This document shows, piece after piece, positions 36,562-45,059 of a stretch of 64,000 bases of DNA (positions within the stretch are counted from its first letter, which is position 1; each line of letters opens with the position of its first letter). Where the stretch lies: contig NZ_QLYZ01000003.1 of the NCBI RefSeq assembly GCF_003350325.1, forward strand, positions 62,882 through 126,881, read 5' to 3'. Below the pieces are notes generated by a model. The model was given only the letters and a program-made list of their open reading frames with translations, was not told the origin of the DNA and searched no databases. Source of the stretch: Vibrio rhodolitus (GTDB lineage Bacteria; Pseudomonadota; Gammaproteobacteria; Enterobacterales; Vibrionaceae). The position numbers and the translations under genes were made by a program.

Positions 36562-36591
36562 CAAAAAAAAGCGAGTTCATAAGAACTCGCG
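36562..36591 (-). terminator. Terminator of rctB
   Basis: GCGAGTTC and GAACTCGC pair around ATAA; on the minus strand eight T follow, so it stops transcripts leaving rctB. The stretch between it and the rctB stop (36592-36775) shows nothing further except an ATGATCA at 36772. Confidence 0.8.
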
Positions 36592-36775
36592 AACAATTCA
36601 GAATGAATGTAACAATATGAGCCAATCTAAAGGATAGGAAGTATCCTTAAATTTCATCAGAAAGGACAAAAGGTTGTCTATTCGTGATTAATCATATCGT
36701 TTGACGCCGTGATATTGTCAGTGCTTTGTCAGCGCAATGTAGTAAAACGGTTTATTTAATGCGCTGCTCAAATGA

Positions 36776-38746
36776 TCAGATCGCGACTTCGTCTAATGCT
36801 CTAAACACCGAGTCATCAAGATGCCCATCCATCACTTGCTTACATACTTTGCGTCTTACCGCTAAACCAGCGATCAAGCGCTCAATCGATAAATGCTTGT
36901 TATCGCTTTGCGCATTATACAGCTCAACCATTTTACTCAACGTCTCATATGGGATCGGATCTTCACCCACGCGTAACCAATCAAGCTTGTCAACGAGCTC
37001 TAGACACTCTTCTCGGATTGATCCTTGGGAATGCCCTGTCATTGCCGCTAAAGCCGTTATACTGCGTTCTAGCGCCTCCTCAGAGGTATATTTCGATAGG
37101 GTTATGGTAATTTCGTCAGCATTTATCTCAACTAAGTGCTTACGTTGTTTAACTCGACGACCTAAATTCCCCTTTGGCGAACGTTCTTTACGCTGAATTG
37201 GTTCAAACTCACCATCGATAATTTGTGACAGCTCATCCAATTGCTGACGTGTGACCATCTCATTGCGTAATGGGTTTGGCAACGTCGGCGCCATATTGCG
37301 TTTGCCGGCATTGGTGGTTCGCGCACGTGAGTAACGCAGTACCTCTTCCACATCGCATTTGATATCGACTTGGTAATCGCTGATCTTACCTTTCTCTAAA
37401 ATCGCCGAGATAGTTAAGTGATAGCCCCACAAATTGACGACAAAAAGATCGTCCGATCCTTTACCATCAGAAAGGCGTTTCAACTCTCGGATCAAATCCA
37501 TCGAGAAACGGCGCCATTCGATATTGCGTGCCAACTTTTGGTTCAGTTCACTCAACAGCATCACATCGGTATGTCGGCGTGACATACGGCTACGGAAATA
37601 ACTGTAAAGCTGGAAGACCAAGGTATGCTGCTTCAAGATTTCTGGTGGGAACAAGAAGAAATAATCTCGAGTCAACAGCTCTTCATAAAACGAAGGCTCC
37701 CAAACCAGGATGTATAAGTTTGGTTTAATACGAATTTCACCATCTGCGCCTTCGGTTGGCGCTTCTTCAGATGCCGTAATGGTTCTAGCTAGGAAACGGA
37801 AACGGTCACTCTTGAAGCCTTCTGGCATGTTCTCACTCAGCCAACGACCAGTAAGCTCGTGTAGCTGAAAATCGGTAAACTCGATGCGGTCGATACTGTC
37901 ACGAATTGAATCGCGTGCCGGTCCACTGTCTTTTTTGCCACGCAATGATAAAATGTCTGTGATGTAGAGCGGCGTTTTATTCGGCGTCTGTTTGGCATCG
38001 AGCTGATATTGGTGCTGGTGATGATCGTGGTATTGCACCGTCAGCGTGAACAAAGCAAACAGGGTCATCAAATCATCGACTGTCATGATGTTTTTTGATG
38101 ATCGTGTTTCGATCACCGCGCGCGTACCCGAGATCGAAACCATCGATTTTTGGTAATTTTTGCGTGTTCTTGGTGGCGCTAAGGCTTGATCGATAATACC
38201 CGCCCAATTGGTTGGAGAAACCACGAACTGGTCCGCTTCATCTTTCATTGCTGGCGGAGTGTTCAAACCGTATTCGTTTAACAGGCGTTTATTGACTTGA
38301 GTTTGCGCTAGGGCTTTCGAGCGTTTTTTCTTTTCCGTTTGCTTGACGCTTTCAGTGACCAAGCTGGTGGCACCTAATGCTGAAATCAGTTTGTTTGGAT
38401 TAACAAACTTATGCAGCATGGTTTTACCTGCTAAGCCTTCTTCAAACTTAACTGGAATTTGATCGAATAAACCAACACTTACGGCAGCGCGCAGGCGTTG
38501 CTGAATTGCGGCACGCGTGATCTGTCCATCTGTCGCTTCGATCAACTCTGTCGTTGAAACTAAACCGTCTTTGCTACGGAAGCCGCGTAAAGAGATCAAA
38601 TTGAGAAGTTCGACGATGCTTTTGGTAACACCTTTAAAGTGTTGGTACTGCTCGATCCAGTCTACGGCTGTTTCTGACACTTCAAAAAGATGTCCATCCT
38701 TATGACTGCGAGGGGCTTTGATCAGTATTTTTTCTTCTGAGCTCAT
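36776..38746 (-). CDS. rctB: Chromosome 2 replication initiator RctB
   Basis: A 656-residue protein recognised as RctB, the initiator specific to Vibrionaceae secondary chromosomes (about 658 residues in V. cholerae). It starts MSSEEKILIKAPRSHKDGHL, is rich in basic and helical segments and has winged-helix-like parts in the central region. RctB binds Dam-methylated 12-base iterons to open the origin and longer 39-mer sites to inhibit it. Its gene points away from the iteron array located just upstream, and parA2-parB2 lie on the other side, as in known Vibrio chromosomes. Confidence 0.97.
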   Translation of the reverse strand: MSSEEKILIKAPRSHKDGHLFEVSETAVDWIEQYQHFKGVTKSIVELLNLISLRGFRSKDGLVSTTELIEATDGQITRAAIQQRLRAAVSVGLFDQIPVKFEEGLAGKTMLHKFVNPNKLISALGATSLVTESVKQTEKKKRSKALAQTQVNKRLLNEYGLNTPPAMKDEADQFVVSPTNWAGIIDQALAPPRTRKNYQKSMVSISGTRAVIETRSSKNIMTVDDLMTLFALFTLTVQYHDHHQHQYQLDAKQTPNKTPLYITDILSLRGKKDSGPARDSIRDSIDRIEFTDFQLHELTGRWLSENMPEGFKSDRFRFLARTITASEEAPTEGADGEIRIKPNLYILVWEPSFYEELLTRDYFFLFPPEILKQHTLVFQLYSYFRSRMSRRHTDVMLLSELNQKLARNIEWRRFSMDLIRELKRLSDGKGSDDLFVVNLWGYHLTISAILEKGKISDYQVDIKCDVEEVLRYSRARTTNAGKRNMAPTLPNPLRNEMVTRQQLDELSQIIDGEFEPIQRKERSPKGNLGRRVKQRKHLVEINADEITITLSKYTSEEALERSITALAAMTGHSQGSIREECLELVDKLDWLRVGEDPIPYETLSKMVELYNAQSDNKHLSIERLIAGLAVRRKVCKQVMDGHLDDSVFRALDEVAI

Positions 38747-38804
38747 TTCTGGATCCGTGTCACATAAGCCGTAATATCGTTATAGTTCCAGAAGAATAAA
38801 GAAA

Positions 38805-38950
38805 AAAAGATCATAAATAAAGAAAAAACTTATTGCTCTTCTAAACTGATCTTTCTGATTATATTGATCTTAATTGATTATATGATCTATTGATCTGAAT
38901 GGTTTTTTGCTTTCAAGTGATTGAATATTAAGAAGTAAAAAATAGCCCAT
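38805..38950. other. AT-rich unwinding region of ori2
   Basis: Very AT-rich DNA between rctB and the iterons contains repeated TGAT/ATCA units (TGATCT, TGATTA, TTGATCTTAATTGATTA and more) on both strands. In V. cholerae RctB binds single-stranded ATCA repeats in the unwinding element, so this is the likely opening site. The rctB promoter should also lie here, but I could not choose one. Confidence 0.7.
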
Positions 38951-38958
38951 CTGAAAGC

Positions 38959-39079
38959 ATGATCATGATAAGAACGAAAACATGATCATAGTTGAGCAGA
39001 AAGCATGATCAAAAAGATAAGAAACGATGATCATGAGTTTTATGAATCAATGATCAACGATGTCTACGAAGCATGATCA
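38959..39079 (+). other. Six RctB iterons (ATGATCA 12-mer type), core of ori2
   Basis: ATGATCA occurs at 38959, 38982, 39005, 39027, 39050 and 39073, all in the same orientation and spaced 22-23 bases, so they face the same side of the helix. Six regularly phased 12-mers are exactly the minimal-origin arrangement of V. cholerae ori2. Each contains GATC, the Dam methylation site needed for RctB binding. Confidence 0.93.
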
Positions 39080-39094
39080 TCATGCTTGCACACC

Positions 39095-39103
39095 TTATCC
39101 ACA
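39095..39103 (+). other. DnaA box
   Basis: A perfect TTATCCACA lies 15 bases after the last iteron, as in other Vibrio ori2 regions, indicating joint use of DnaA and RctB. Confidence 0.88.
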
Positions 39104-39159
39104 GGGCTATCTGTACCATCTGGTTATTTCACTCGGGATGTCGCTTCATTCGCGGTCAG

Positions 39160-39590
39160 TTTTTCGCAACGATGATCAAGGAGAGCGCCTATTTTAAGTG
39201 GTTTTGATTCATTATTCATCGATTTTCTAATTGAAAATCATATTTAGCTCGGAAAAAGTATGTTTTCGGCAATAGAAACAAAATCATGAAAGCATGATCA
39301 AGGCTTTTGTCGATTATGCTTCCCACTTACTTGGTTTGCTCGATTCGCCCTAGTTCTTAGCTGTATTTAGCTCAAAGCTAGTATTCATCTGCATTTGACC
39401 GTAATTAAGACTAGATTTTACATGCTTCCGGAACAATAAACACCTTGATCATTGATCCTAATCTTGATCTATATGTATTGACCACCAGAAATGGTTGTTT
39501 CATTGGTAAGTTGCCTTGATCATCTTTCCAAAAATGGGTTGTACACACGAAAGCATGATCATCATAGCCACCTTGATCATGCTTTCGTAA
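39160..39590. other. rctA-like regulatory region with dispersed RctB sites
   Basis: Further RctB-type cores lie at 39172, 39294 and 39555 (ATGATCA) and at 39446, 39517 and 39574 (TGATCAT, inverted). They are irregularly spaced and in both orientations, unlike the origin array. The place and character match the rctA/negative-control locus of V. cholerae. No protein-coding frame is supported. Confidence 0.75.
39548..39587. repeat. 40-base inverted repeat, 39-mer-like inhibitory RctB site
   Basis: CGAAAGCATGATCA and TGATCATGCTTTCG are perfect 14-base inverted arms separated by twelve bases. Size and content resemble the 39-mer RctB sites that restrain initiation and mediate handcuffing. Confidence 0.7.
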
Positions 39591-39763
39591 TGACGTCTAC
39601 TTGCATTGCAAACCAACAGCGATCAAGTCGCTAATTTCATGATGATTTTCCACGTTGGCCATTTTTGCATGAAATTACTCAAGTCCATTTGACACCGACC
39701 GTAATTTGTCGAGAGTTTATAATCGTTCCGAGATTTCTGCACAAAACTCACTCAATATCGATT

Positions 39764-39778
39764 TTTTACATTGTAAAT
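39764..39778. other. parS2 centromere site 1
   Basis: TTTTACATTGTAAAT matches the chromosome-2 parS2 consensus N-TTTACA-N-TGTAAA-N exactly. It is 219 bases upstream of parA2. Confidence 0.9.
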
Positions 39779-39937
39779 AAGTGACACGGTAACACTTTTG
39801 TAATTCAATATTTTCAGCGTAAAGCTTAACGGATTTATTGGGTAAAAAATGACTAATTAGTTTAAAAAATCATTAAAAGGCTAAAAATATCTCAATTTAA
39901 TGTGATACTTATCGATAGTAGTATGTTCACCTTTTTA

Positions 39938-39965
39938 TTGTAAAAAGCATTAAGTGCTGTACAAT
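39938..39965 (+). promoter_or_regulatory. Candidate parA2 promoter
   Basis: TTGTAA and TACAAT are separated by 16 bases; transcription would begin about 25 bases before the parA2 ATG. Confidence 0.55.
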
Positions 39966-39996
39966 GTTGGCAGGTTACTAATAATGGAATTTGGCG

Positions 39997-41214
39997 ATGA
40001 AAAGAGAACAAACAATTGAGAATCTCATTCAGCTAGCAGAACAAACAGCACAGGTTCAAGCGGACCGTATCGAGATTGTGTTGGAAGAACGAAGTGACGA
40101 ACACTTTCCTCCAATGTCAAAAGCACTCATGGAAACTCGTTCAGGTTTGACTCGTCGTAAATTGGATGAAGCGATTAGCAAGCTCGAAGCGGATGGTCAT
40201 CAGTTTACTAAGAACAATGCCAACCATTACTCAATTTCATTGCAAGAAGCACATATGCTGATGGACGCGGCAGGCGTACCAAAGTTTTTTGAACGTAAGA
40301 AAAACTCAGCTAATAAACCGTGGATCATCAACGTACAGAACCAAAAGGGTGGTACGGGCAAATCAATGTCTGCGGTGCATTTAGCGGCTTGCTTAGCGTT
40401 GAACCTGGACAAGCGCTACCGTATCTGTCTTATTGACTTGGATCCACAAGGTTCTCTGCGTCTATTTTTAAACCCACAAATCAGCCTAACTGATCACGAC
40501 AACATTTACTCTGCTGTCGATGTTATGTTGGAAAACGTGCCTGACGGCGTGGAGATCACCAATGAGTTTTTACACAAAAATGTGTTGCTACCAACTCAGT
40601 ATCCTAATCTAAAGACGGTTTCCGCTTTCCCTGAAGACGCGATGTTTAATGCTGAAGCTTGGCAAAACCTATCGCAAAACCAATCGCTCGATATTGTTAA
40701 GCTTCTTAAAGAAAAGCTTATCGACAAAATCGCCGATGATTTTGACATTATAATGATTGATACAGGTCCTCACGTTGACCCTCTTGTATGGAACGCAATG
40801 TACGCTTCAAACGCGTTGTTGATCCCATGTGCAGCAAAACGTCTAGACTGGGCTTCAACAGTTAACTTCTTCCAGCACCTTCCTACGGTTTACGAAATGT
40901 TCCCGGATGATTGGAAAGGTCTCGAGTTTGTGCGTTTAATGCCGACTATGTTTGAAGATGACAACAAGAAACAAGTCTCGGTATTAACCGAGATGAACTA
41001 TCTGCTGGGTGATCAAGTGATGATGGCGACGATTCCACGTAGCCGTGCTTTTGAGACTTGTGCAGACACTTACAGTACTGTTTTTGATTTAACAACCAGT
41101 GACTTTGAAGGGGGTAAAAAGACCCTAGCTACCGCTCAAGACGCCGTGCAAAAGAGCGCGTTGGAATTAGAGCGTGTGCTGCATAGTCATTGGAATTCAC
41201 TAAACCAAGGGTAA
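39997..41214 (+). CDS. parA2: Chromosome 2 partition ATPase ParA2
   Basis: A 405-residue ParA of the plasmid P1-like type: an N-terminal DNA-binding region (about 1-105, with ETRSGLTRRKLDEAISKLE as helix-turn-helix) precedes the ATPase domain. The deviant Walker A is KGGTGKSMS (about 117-125), Walker A' LIDLDPQGS and Walker B IIMIDTGPH. It forms filaments on DNA and moves ParB2-parS2 complexes, and should also repress its own promoter. ATG 39997 is used rather than the TTG at 39991. Seven bases separate it from parB2. Confidence 0.95.
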   Translation: MKREQTIENLIQLAEQTAQVQADRIEIVLEERSDEHFPPMSKALMETRSGLTRRKLDEAISKLEADGHQFTKNNANHYSISLQEAHMLMDAAGVPKFFERKKNSANKPWIINVQNQKGGTGKSMSAVHLAACLALNLDKRYRICLIDLDPQGSLRLFLNPQISLTDHDNIYSAVDVMLENVPDGVEITNEFLHKNVLLPTQYPNLKTVSAFPEDAMFNAEAWQNLSQNQSLDIVKLLKEKLIDKIADDFDIIMIDTGPHVDPLVWNAMYASNALLIPCAAKRLDWASTVNFFQHLPTVYEMFPDDWKGLEFVRLMPTMFEDDNKKQVSVLTEMNYLLGDQVMMATIPRSRAFETCADTYSTVFDLTTSDFEGGKKTLATAQDAVQKSALELERVLHSHWNSLNQG

Positions 41215-41221
41215 TTAACTC

Positions 41222-42193
41222 ATGGCAATTAAAACTTCAGATTTAAACGCTAGATTATTTGGCAAGACCAACAAACGCGTTGCGACTACCGTACAGGAAG
41301 CACAGCAAGCAGCGAAAGAGCAGGCTCACGTGATTGAGCTGTCAGTTGCTGGCGAAGAGATGGTTGAATTTAAACTGACTCGTATTGAAGCGGATCAAGT
41401 TGAGAGCCAAACCGTCGTTTTTGCTGATAACGCTCGTGAGCAATCATTTTTAAACGAACATGCATTATCTGATGTTTTGATTACGCTACGCGAGCGTGGT
41501 CAACAATATCCAGCTGTTGGTCGTATGCGTGCTGATGGCAAGATTGAAGTACTCGATGGTAGCCGTCGTCGCATGTCATGTATTTTGGCGGGTAAGCCTT
41601 TTTTGGTTTATGTCGCGCAAAATATCAATGCTGAGCATGCTAAGTTTCTATCCGATGTTGCGAACGCGCACAAACCACTTTCTCTTTATGAGAAAGGTAA
41701 AGAGATGCAAACAAAGCTAGCAAGCGGAGAAGCAGAAGACCAAAAAGCACTGGCGAAAATGTTCCAATGCAGTGAAGCATTAGTCAGCGGTGCACTTAAA
41801 GCGGCAGATTTACCTCTTGAGCTTTTACAAGCGTACCCAAATGTTGCTGATTTAGGTCGTCCGACGATCGTTAAGCTGCACAAGCAGTTTTCTCAATTAA
41901 GCCATGCAGACAAAGGTATGTTGCTGAAGAAATGTCGTGATGACCAAGGTTTTGCGTGGCAGCGCAGCAACGCTCAGGGTGTCGCTCGTATTACTAAAGA
42001 CGTTTCTGAGATGATTGAGTCTTGGGTTGAAGAACTCTCGCCAAGCAAACGAGCGGTAAGTAGTAAAGTCGATTTGATTAAAGGTCGCGTAAGCTACAGC
42101 CGTAAGGGGGCTAATTTGGCGCTAAATCTGAAAAAGATTGATGAGAAAACCATGCAGGACATTCTCTCTTTCTTAGAAGAAAAGTTGAATTAA
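41222..42193 (+). CDS. parB2: Chromosome 2 centromere-binding protein ParB2
   Basis: A 323-residue ParB. The N-terminal ParB/Srx-type domain has VLDGSRRRMSCILAGKPF (the GSRRR box), then a helix-turn-helix (about 170-200, ALAKMFQCSEALVSGALKAA) binds parS2, and a C-terminal dimerisation part follows. Seven matching parS2 sites lie in this window. Co-transcribed with parA2 and followed by a terminator. Confidence 0.95.
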   Translation: MAIKTSDLNARLFGKTNKRVATTVQEAQQAAKEQAHVIELSVAGEEMVEFKLTRIEADQVESQTVVFADNAREQSFLNEHALSDVLITLRERGQQYPAVGRMRADGKIEVLDGSRRRMSCILAGKPFLVYVAQNINAEHAKFLSDVANAHKPLSLYEKGKEMQTKLASGEAEDQKALAKMFQCSEALVSGALKAADLPLELLQAYPNVADLGRPTIVKLHKQFSQLSHADKGMLLKKCRDDQGFAWQRSNAQGVARITKDVSEMIESWVEELSPSKRAVSSKVDLIKGRVSYSRKGANLALNLKKIDEKTMQDILSFLEEKLN

Positions 42194-42216
42194 ACCCTGA
42201 TTGATTGTGATTAAGA

Positions 42217-42241
42217 GCCGCTGACTAAAGCGGCTTTTTTG
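42217..42241 (+). terminator. Terminator of parA2-parB2
   Basis: AGCCGC and GCGGCT pair around an eight-base loop and are followed by six T. Confidence 0.85.
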
Positions 42242-42383
42242 TATCTGTCGTTTGGTATTGCTGCTCAATAGAAATCTCATTTCTGTCTTTCCATTTAAAC
42301 CTTCCATAATCAGCGTGCAGCTCTGCATCTAAAGCGCGGTTGGGTATATACTAGCGATAACTCATCTCTGGTTATTAAAAGTT

Positions 42384-44384
42384 ATGTTATCCGAGCAATC
42401 ATTTTTTGCACAACTCCTGAAAGTTGCACAAGTAAGCCATCACCGTTTTGGGATCGTACTTCGTGGTGAAGAGAATTGGCAGCAACAGTTGTGCTTTGCC
42501 GCTTCACAGATGGTTGAAGGCGATTGCTTTCAATTAGGCGGCGAAGCAAAAACTTATTCGCAGCAATGGCGCTCGATGAGTAAAGGTCAACAATTGCTGG
42601 GACATGAATGTCATTTGTTAGTCTGTGACTTGAGAGCAGAGTTTGATGCCAACAGCATCACTTCGATTTTGGGTACCTTGTGTGGGGGAGGGCTTGCTAT
42701 CTTTCTTCATTCCGGGCAACCGGAGGGAAATGCCGCTCAGCAGTGGTTAGACCGCGCGCTTCAGCAACTACTCGTTATTGAGCAAGGAAAGCCACTACCT
42801 TCATTACCATCTATGCCAAGTTGTGATGTTACAGAGAGTGCGAGTTTTGCTGCTCAAGAGCAGGCGATTGGATTGATTAAGAAGGTAGTCACAGGTCATC
42901 GTCGCCGTCCACTCGTGTTGACGGCAGATCGTGGGCGCGGAAAAACCAGTGCGCTTGGTATTGCCTCAGCACAACTGATGTTAGAGCGAAATATACATGT
43001 GGTGGTGACCTCACCAAACATTGGTAACGTAACGCCATTATTTGACCACGCTGCACGCCTACTTAAAGGTGCAGAGAGAAGCAAGTTAAAGCTCAACTGG
43101 CAAAACTCTTCTATTCAGTTTATCGCACCGGATGAAGTGGTAAGAGGGGAGTTTGAGTGCGATTTACTTTTGGTTGATGAGGCGGCTGCGATTCCTTTAC
43201 CTATGCTGCAATCCATGGTGGCTAAGTTTCATCGCACCGTATTCTCTTCCACGATTCATGGTTATGAAGGTTGTGGTCGCGGTTTTAGCCTTAAGTTTCA
43301 AGCTTGGCTGGAACAACATCGCCCTGGCTGTCGTTTTTTCCATATGCAGACACCAATTCGCTGGGCTGATGAAGACCCGTTGGAAAAATGGCAATATCAG
43401 ACTTTCTTATTGAATACTGATTTACCGGCATCGCAGTTTAGCTCTGACGCCAAATTGGAGTTAGTCCAACTCGATAAACTGACACTCTTGAATAATCCTA
43501 ATCAATTGCAGCAGTGTTTCGCGCTACTGGTGAATGCTCATTATCAAACTACGCCCAATGATTTGATGTTACTGCTGTCTGATCCGGCAATAAAATTATT
43601 TGCCGTGTTTGAGTCCGATGTATGTGTCGCATGTATTATCGCAGTGGAAGAAGGCGGATTAGAGCAAGAGCTTGTTCACAATATCATTGCAGGTAAGCGA
43701 CGTCCTAAAGGTCAATTAGTTGCTTCATCTCTGGTCACTCAGTTGGCGAGTTCTGAGCCTGGCATTGCTAGTAGTTTAAGAGTGATGCGAATCGCCGTTC
43801 ATCCAGAGTGGCAACGAAACCAAGTTGGGCAGCTTATTTTGTCGCAGTTAGAGCAAGCAACTCAGTACCAGTTTCTCTCAACGAGTTTTGGTGTGACCTA
43901 CGAGCTATTGTCCTTTTGGCTACGCTGTGGGTATCGAGTAGTGAAACTTGGTAGCCAACGAGACCAAGCTAGTGGATGTTACTCTATCATCATGGTGAAA
44001 GGAGCACAGACTTGGATTGATGAAGCTGCTGAGTTGTTCTCAGCTCAGTTTCAATTTCAAGTGACCGATCTGTATCGAGATATTGATATTGATTTGATAT
44101 GTGGTCTTGCTCAAGAAGGTAATTCGTCTGTGTCGTTCGCTCCTACTTTAGAACAGCGAATTTTAAATAACTACGCCTGTGGTGGCAGCAGCTATGAAAA
44201 TGTCGTGGCTGTTATCGCCGCAAGAATATGGCGGGATAGTATGTCTAGCGAAAGAGCATTATCCATACGTAAATGTGTTCAGCAATGGAGTTGGTGTGAA
44301 TGTGCCAAAGAGTTTGGCTTAGCAGGGCGTAAGCAAGTGGAACAACAATTGAGAAGTGAGCTCACGACGCTTCTTAATAGATAA
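42384..44384 (+). CDS. tmcA: tRNA(Met) cytidine acetyltransferase TmcA
   Basis: A 666-residue enzyme that acetylates the wobble cytidine of elongator tRNA-Met using acetyl-CoA and ATP. Domain order: N-terminal domain (about 1-160), RecA-like helicase/ATPase with Walker A TADRGRGKTSALGIA (about 180-194) and DEAAAIPLPML, then the GNAT acetyltransferase part with RIAVHPEWQRNQVGQLIL, then a C-terminal tRNA-binding tail. Length is usual. Single gene followed by two parS2 sites. Confidence 0.95.
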   Translation: MLSEQSFFAQLLKVAQVSHHRFGIVLRGEENWQQQLCFAASQMVEGDCFQLGGEAKTYSQQWRSMSKGQQLLGHECHLLVCDLRAEFDANSITSILGTLCGGGLAIFLHSGQPEGNAAQQWLDRALQQLLVIEQGKPLPSLPSMPSCDVTESASFAAQEQAIGLIKKVVTGHRRRPLVLTADRGRGKTSALGIASAQLMLERNIHVVVTSPNIGNVTPLFDHAARLLKGAERSKLKLNWQNSSIQFIAPDEVVRGEFECDLLLVDEAAAIPLPMLQSMVAKFHRTVFSSTIHGYEGCGRGFSLKFQAWLEQHRPGCRFFHMQTPIRWADEDPLEKWQYQTFLLNTDLPASQFSSDAKLELVQLDKLTLLNNPNQLQQCFALLVNAHYQTTPNDLMLLLSDPAIKLFAVFESDVCVACIIAVEEGGLEQELVHNIIAGKRRPKGQLVASSLVTQLASSEPGIASSLRVMRIAVHPEWQRNQVGQLILSQLEQATQYQFLSTSFGVTYELLSFWLRCGYRVVKLGSQRDQASGCYSIIMVKGAQTWIDEAAELFSAQFQFQVTDLYRDIDIDLICGLAQEGNSSVSFAPTLEQRILNNYACGGSSYENVVAVIAARIWRDSMSSERALSIRKCVQQWSWCECAKEFGLAGRKQVEQQLRSELTTLLNR

Positions 44385-44388
44385 ACCC

Positions 44389-44403
44389 ATTTACAGTGTA
44401 AAG
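44389..44403. other. parS2 site 2
   Basis: TTTACA-G-TGTAAA with flanking A and G; exact match to the parS2 core, five bases after the tmcA stop. Confidence 0.9.
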
Positions 44404-44412
44404 TGAATACCG

Positions 44413-44427
44413 TTTTACACTGTAAAT
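44413..44427. other. parS2 site 3
   Basis: TTTACA-C-TGTAAA, 24 bases from site 2, about two helical turns, which would place two ParB2 dimers on the same face. The remaining 320 bases up to the STAS gene hold no supported gene. Confidence 0.9.
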
Positions 44428-44750
44428 CCTCTAACTGATAGTATTGTTAGTTGTTGTGGTGCAATATTTCCTTTCGCTGTTTGTAGTTCTACATTTCTGA
44501 TATCCAAGTACATCTTCCCATCTAACTCCCTTCAAGGTTGATTTTATAAAATAAACCTTGTTGCTTAATGTGCATTTCTTCCTACACTCAAACAATAAGC
44601 AACTAGTTTTATTTGATTGGTAGAGTGTGACGCCTAAAATTAACCACAACTCAAGATTTGCGTTGATTGACATATCGGGTTTCGGATATTTCGACACTCT
44701 ACTCAAGCCGCTTACTATTCGCCTAGATTGGCAGCCGAGAGGGGGGACTC

Positions 44751-45050
44751 ATGTCTGTAACATCAGAAATTGACAACGAGTCAAAGCAAGTCACTATTTT
44801 TGTTCAAGGTGCCTTTGGCTTCAACTTAATACACGATTTTAAGCGCTGCTACGCAGACAAGCGTGACTACGCATACACGATTGATTTACGTAAAGTCGAC
44901 TACATAGATAGTGCGGGTCTCGGCATATTAATCAATATGCAAAATTACCTCGCCCAGCACGATGGTTCGATACGTCTCACCAATACATTACCGCAGGTAC
45001 GTAAAATTCTGGCGATATCTCGATTCGATAAAAAGTTTCGGATTGAGTGA
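44751..45050 (+). CDS. STAS-domain anti-sigma-factor antagonist (CrsA-like)
   Basis: A 99-residue STAS protein of the SpoIIAA/RsbV type. The phosphorylation loop is VDYIDSAGLGIL with Ser54 as the probable target of an anti-sigma kinase. Strong ribosome binding site GAGAGGGGGG. Nine bases separate it from the response-regulator phosphatase gene; in Shewanella the analogous pair CrsA-CrsR controls sigma-S by partner switching. Its sigma or other partner is not in the window. Confidence 0.88.
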   Translation: MSVTSEIDNESKQVTIFVQGAFGFNLIHDFKRCYADKRDYAYTIDLRKVDYIDSAGLGILINMQNYLAQHDGSIRLTNTLPQVRKILAISRFDKKFRIE

Positions 45051-45059
45051 GGTGACAAG

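Noticed and set aside
44431..44706. 91-codon minus-strand frame between tmcA and the STAS gene
   Set aside because: Composition does not look like a protein, no ribosome binding site; the stretch is better seen as intergenic with parS2 sites.
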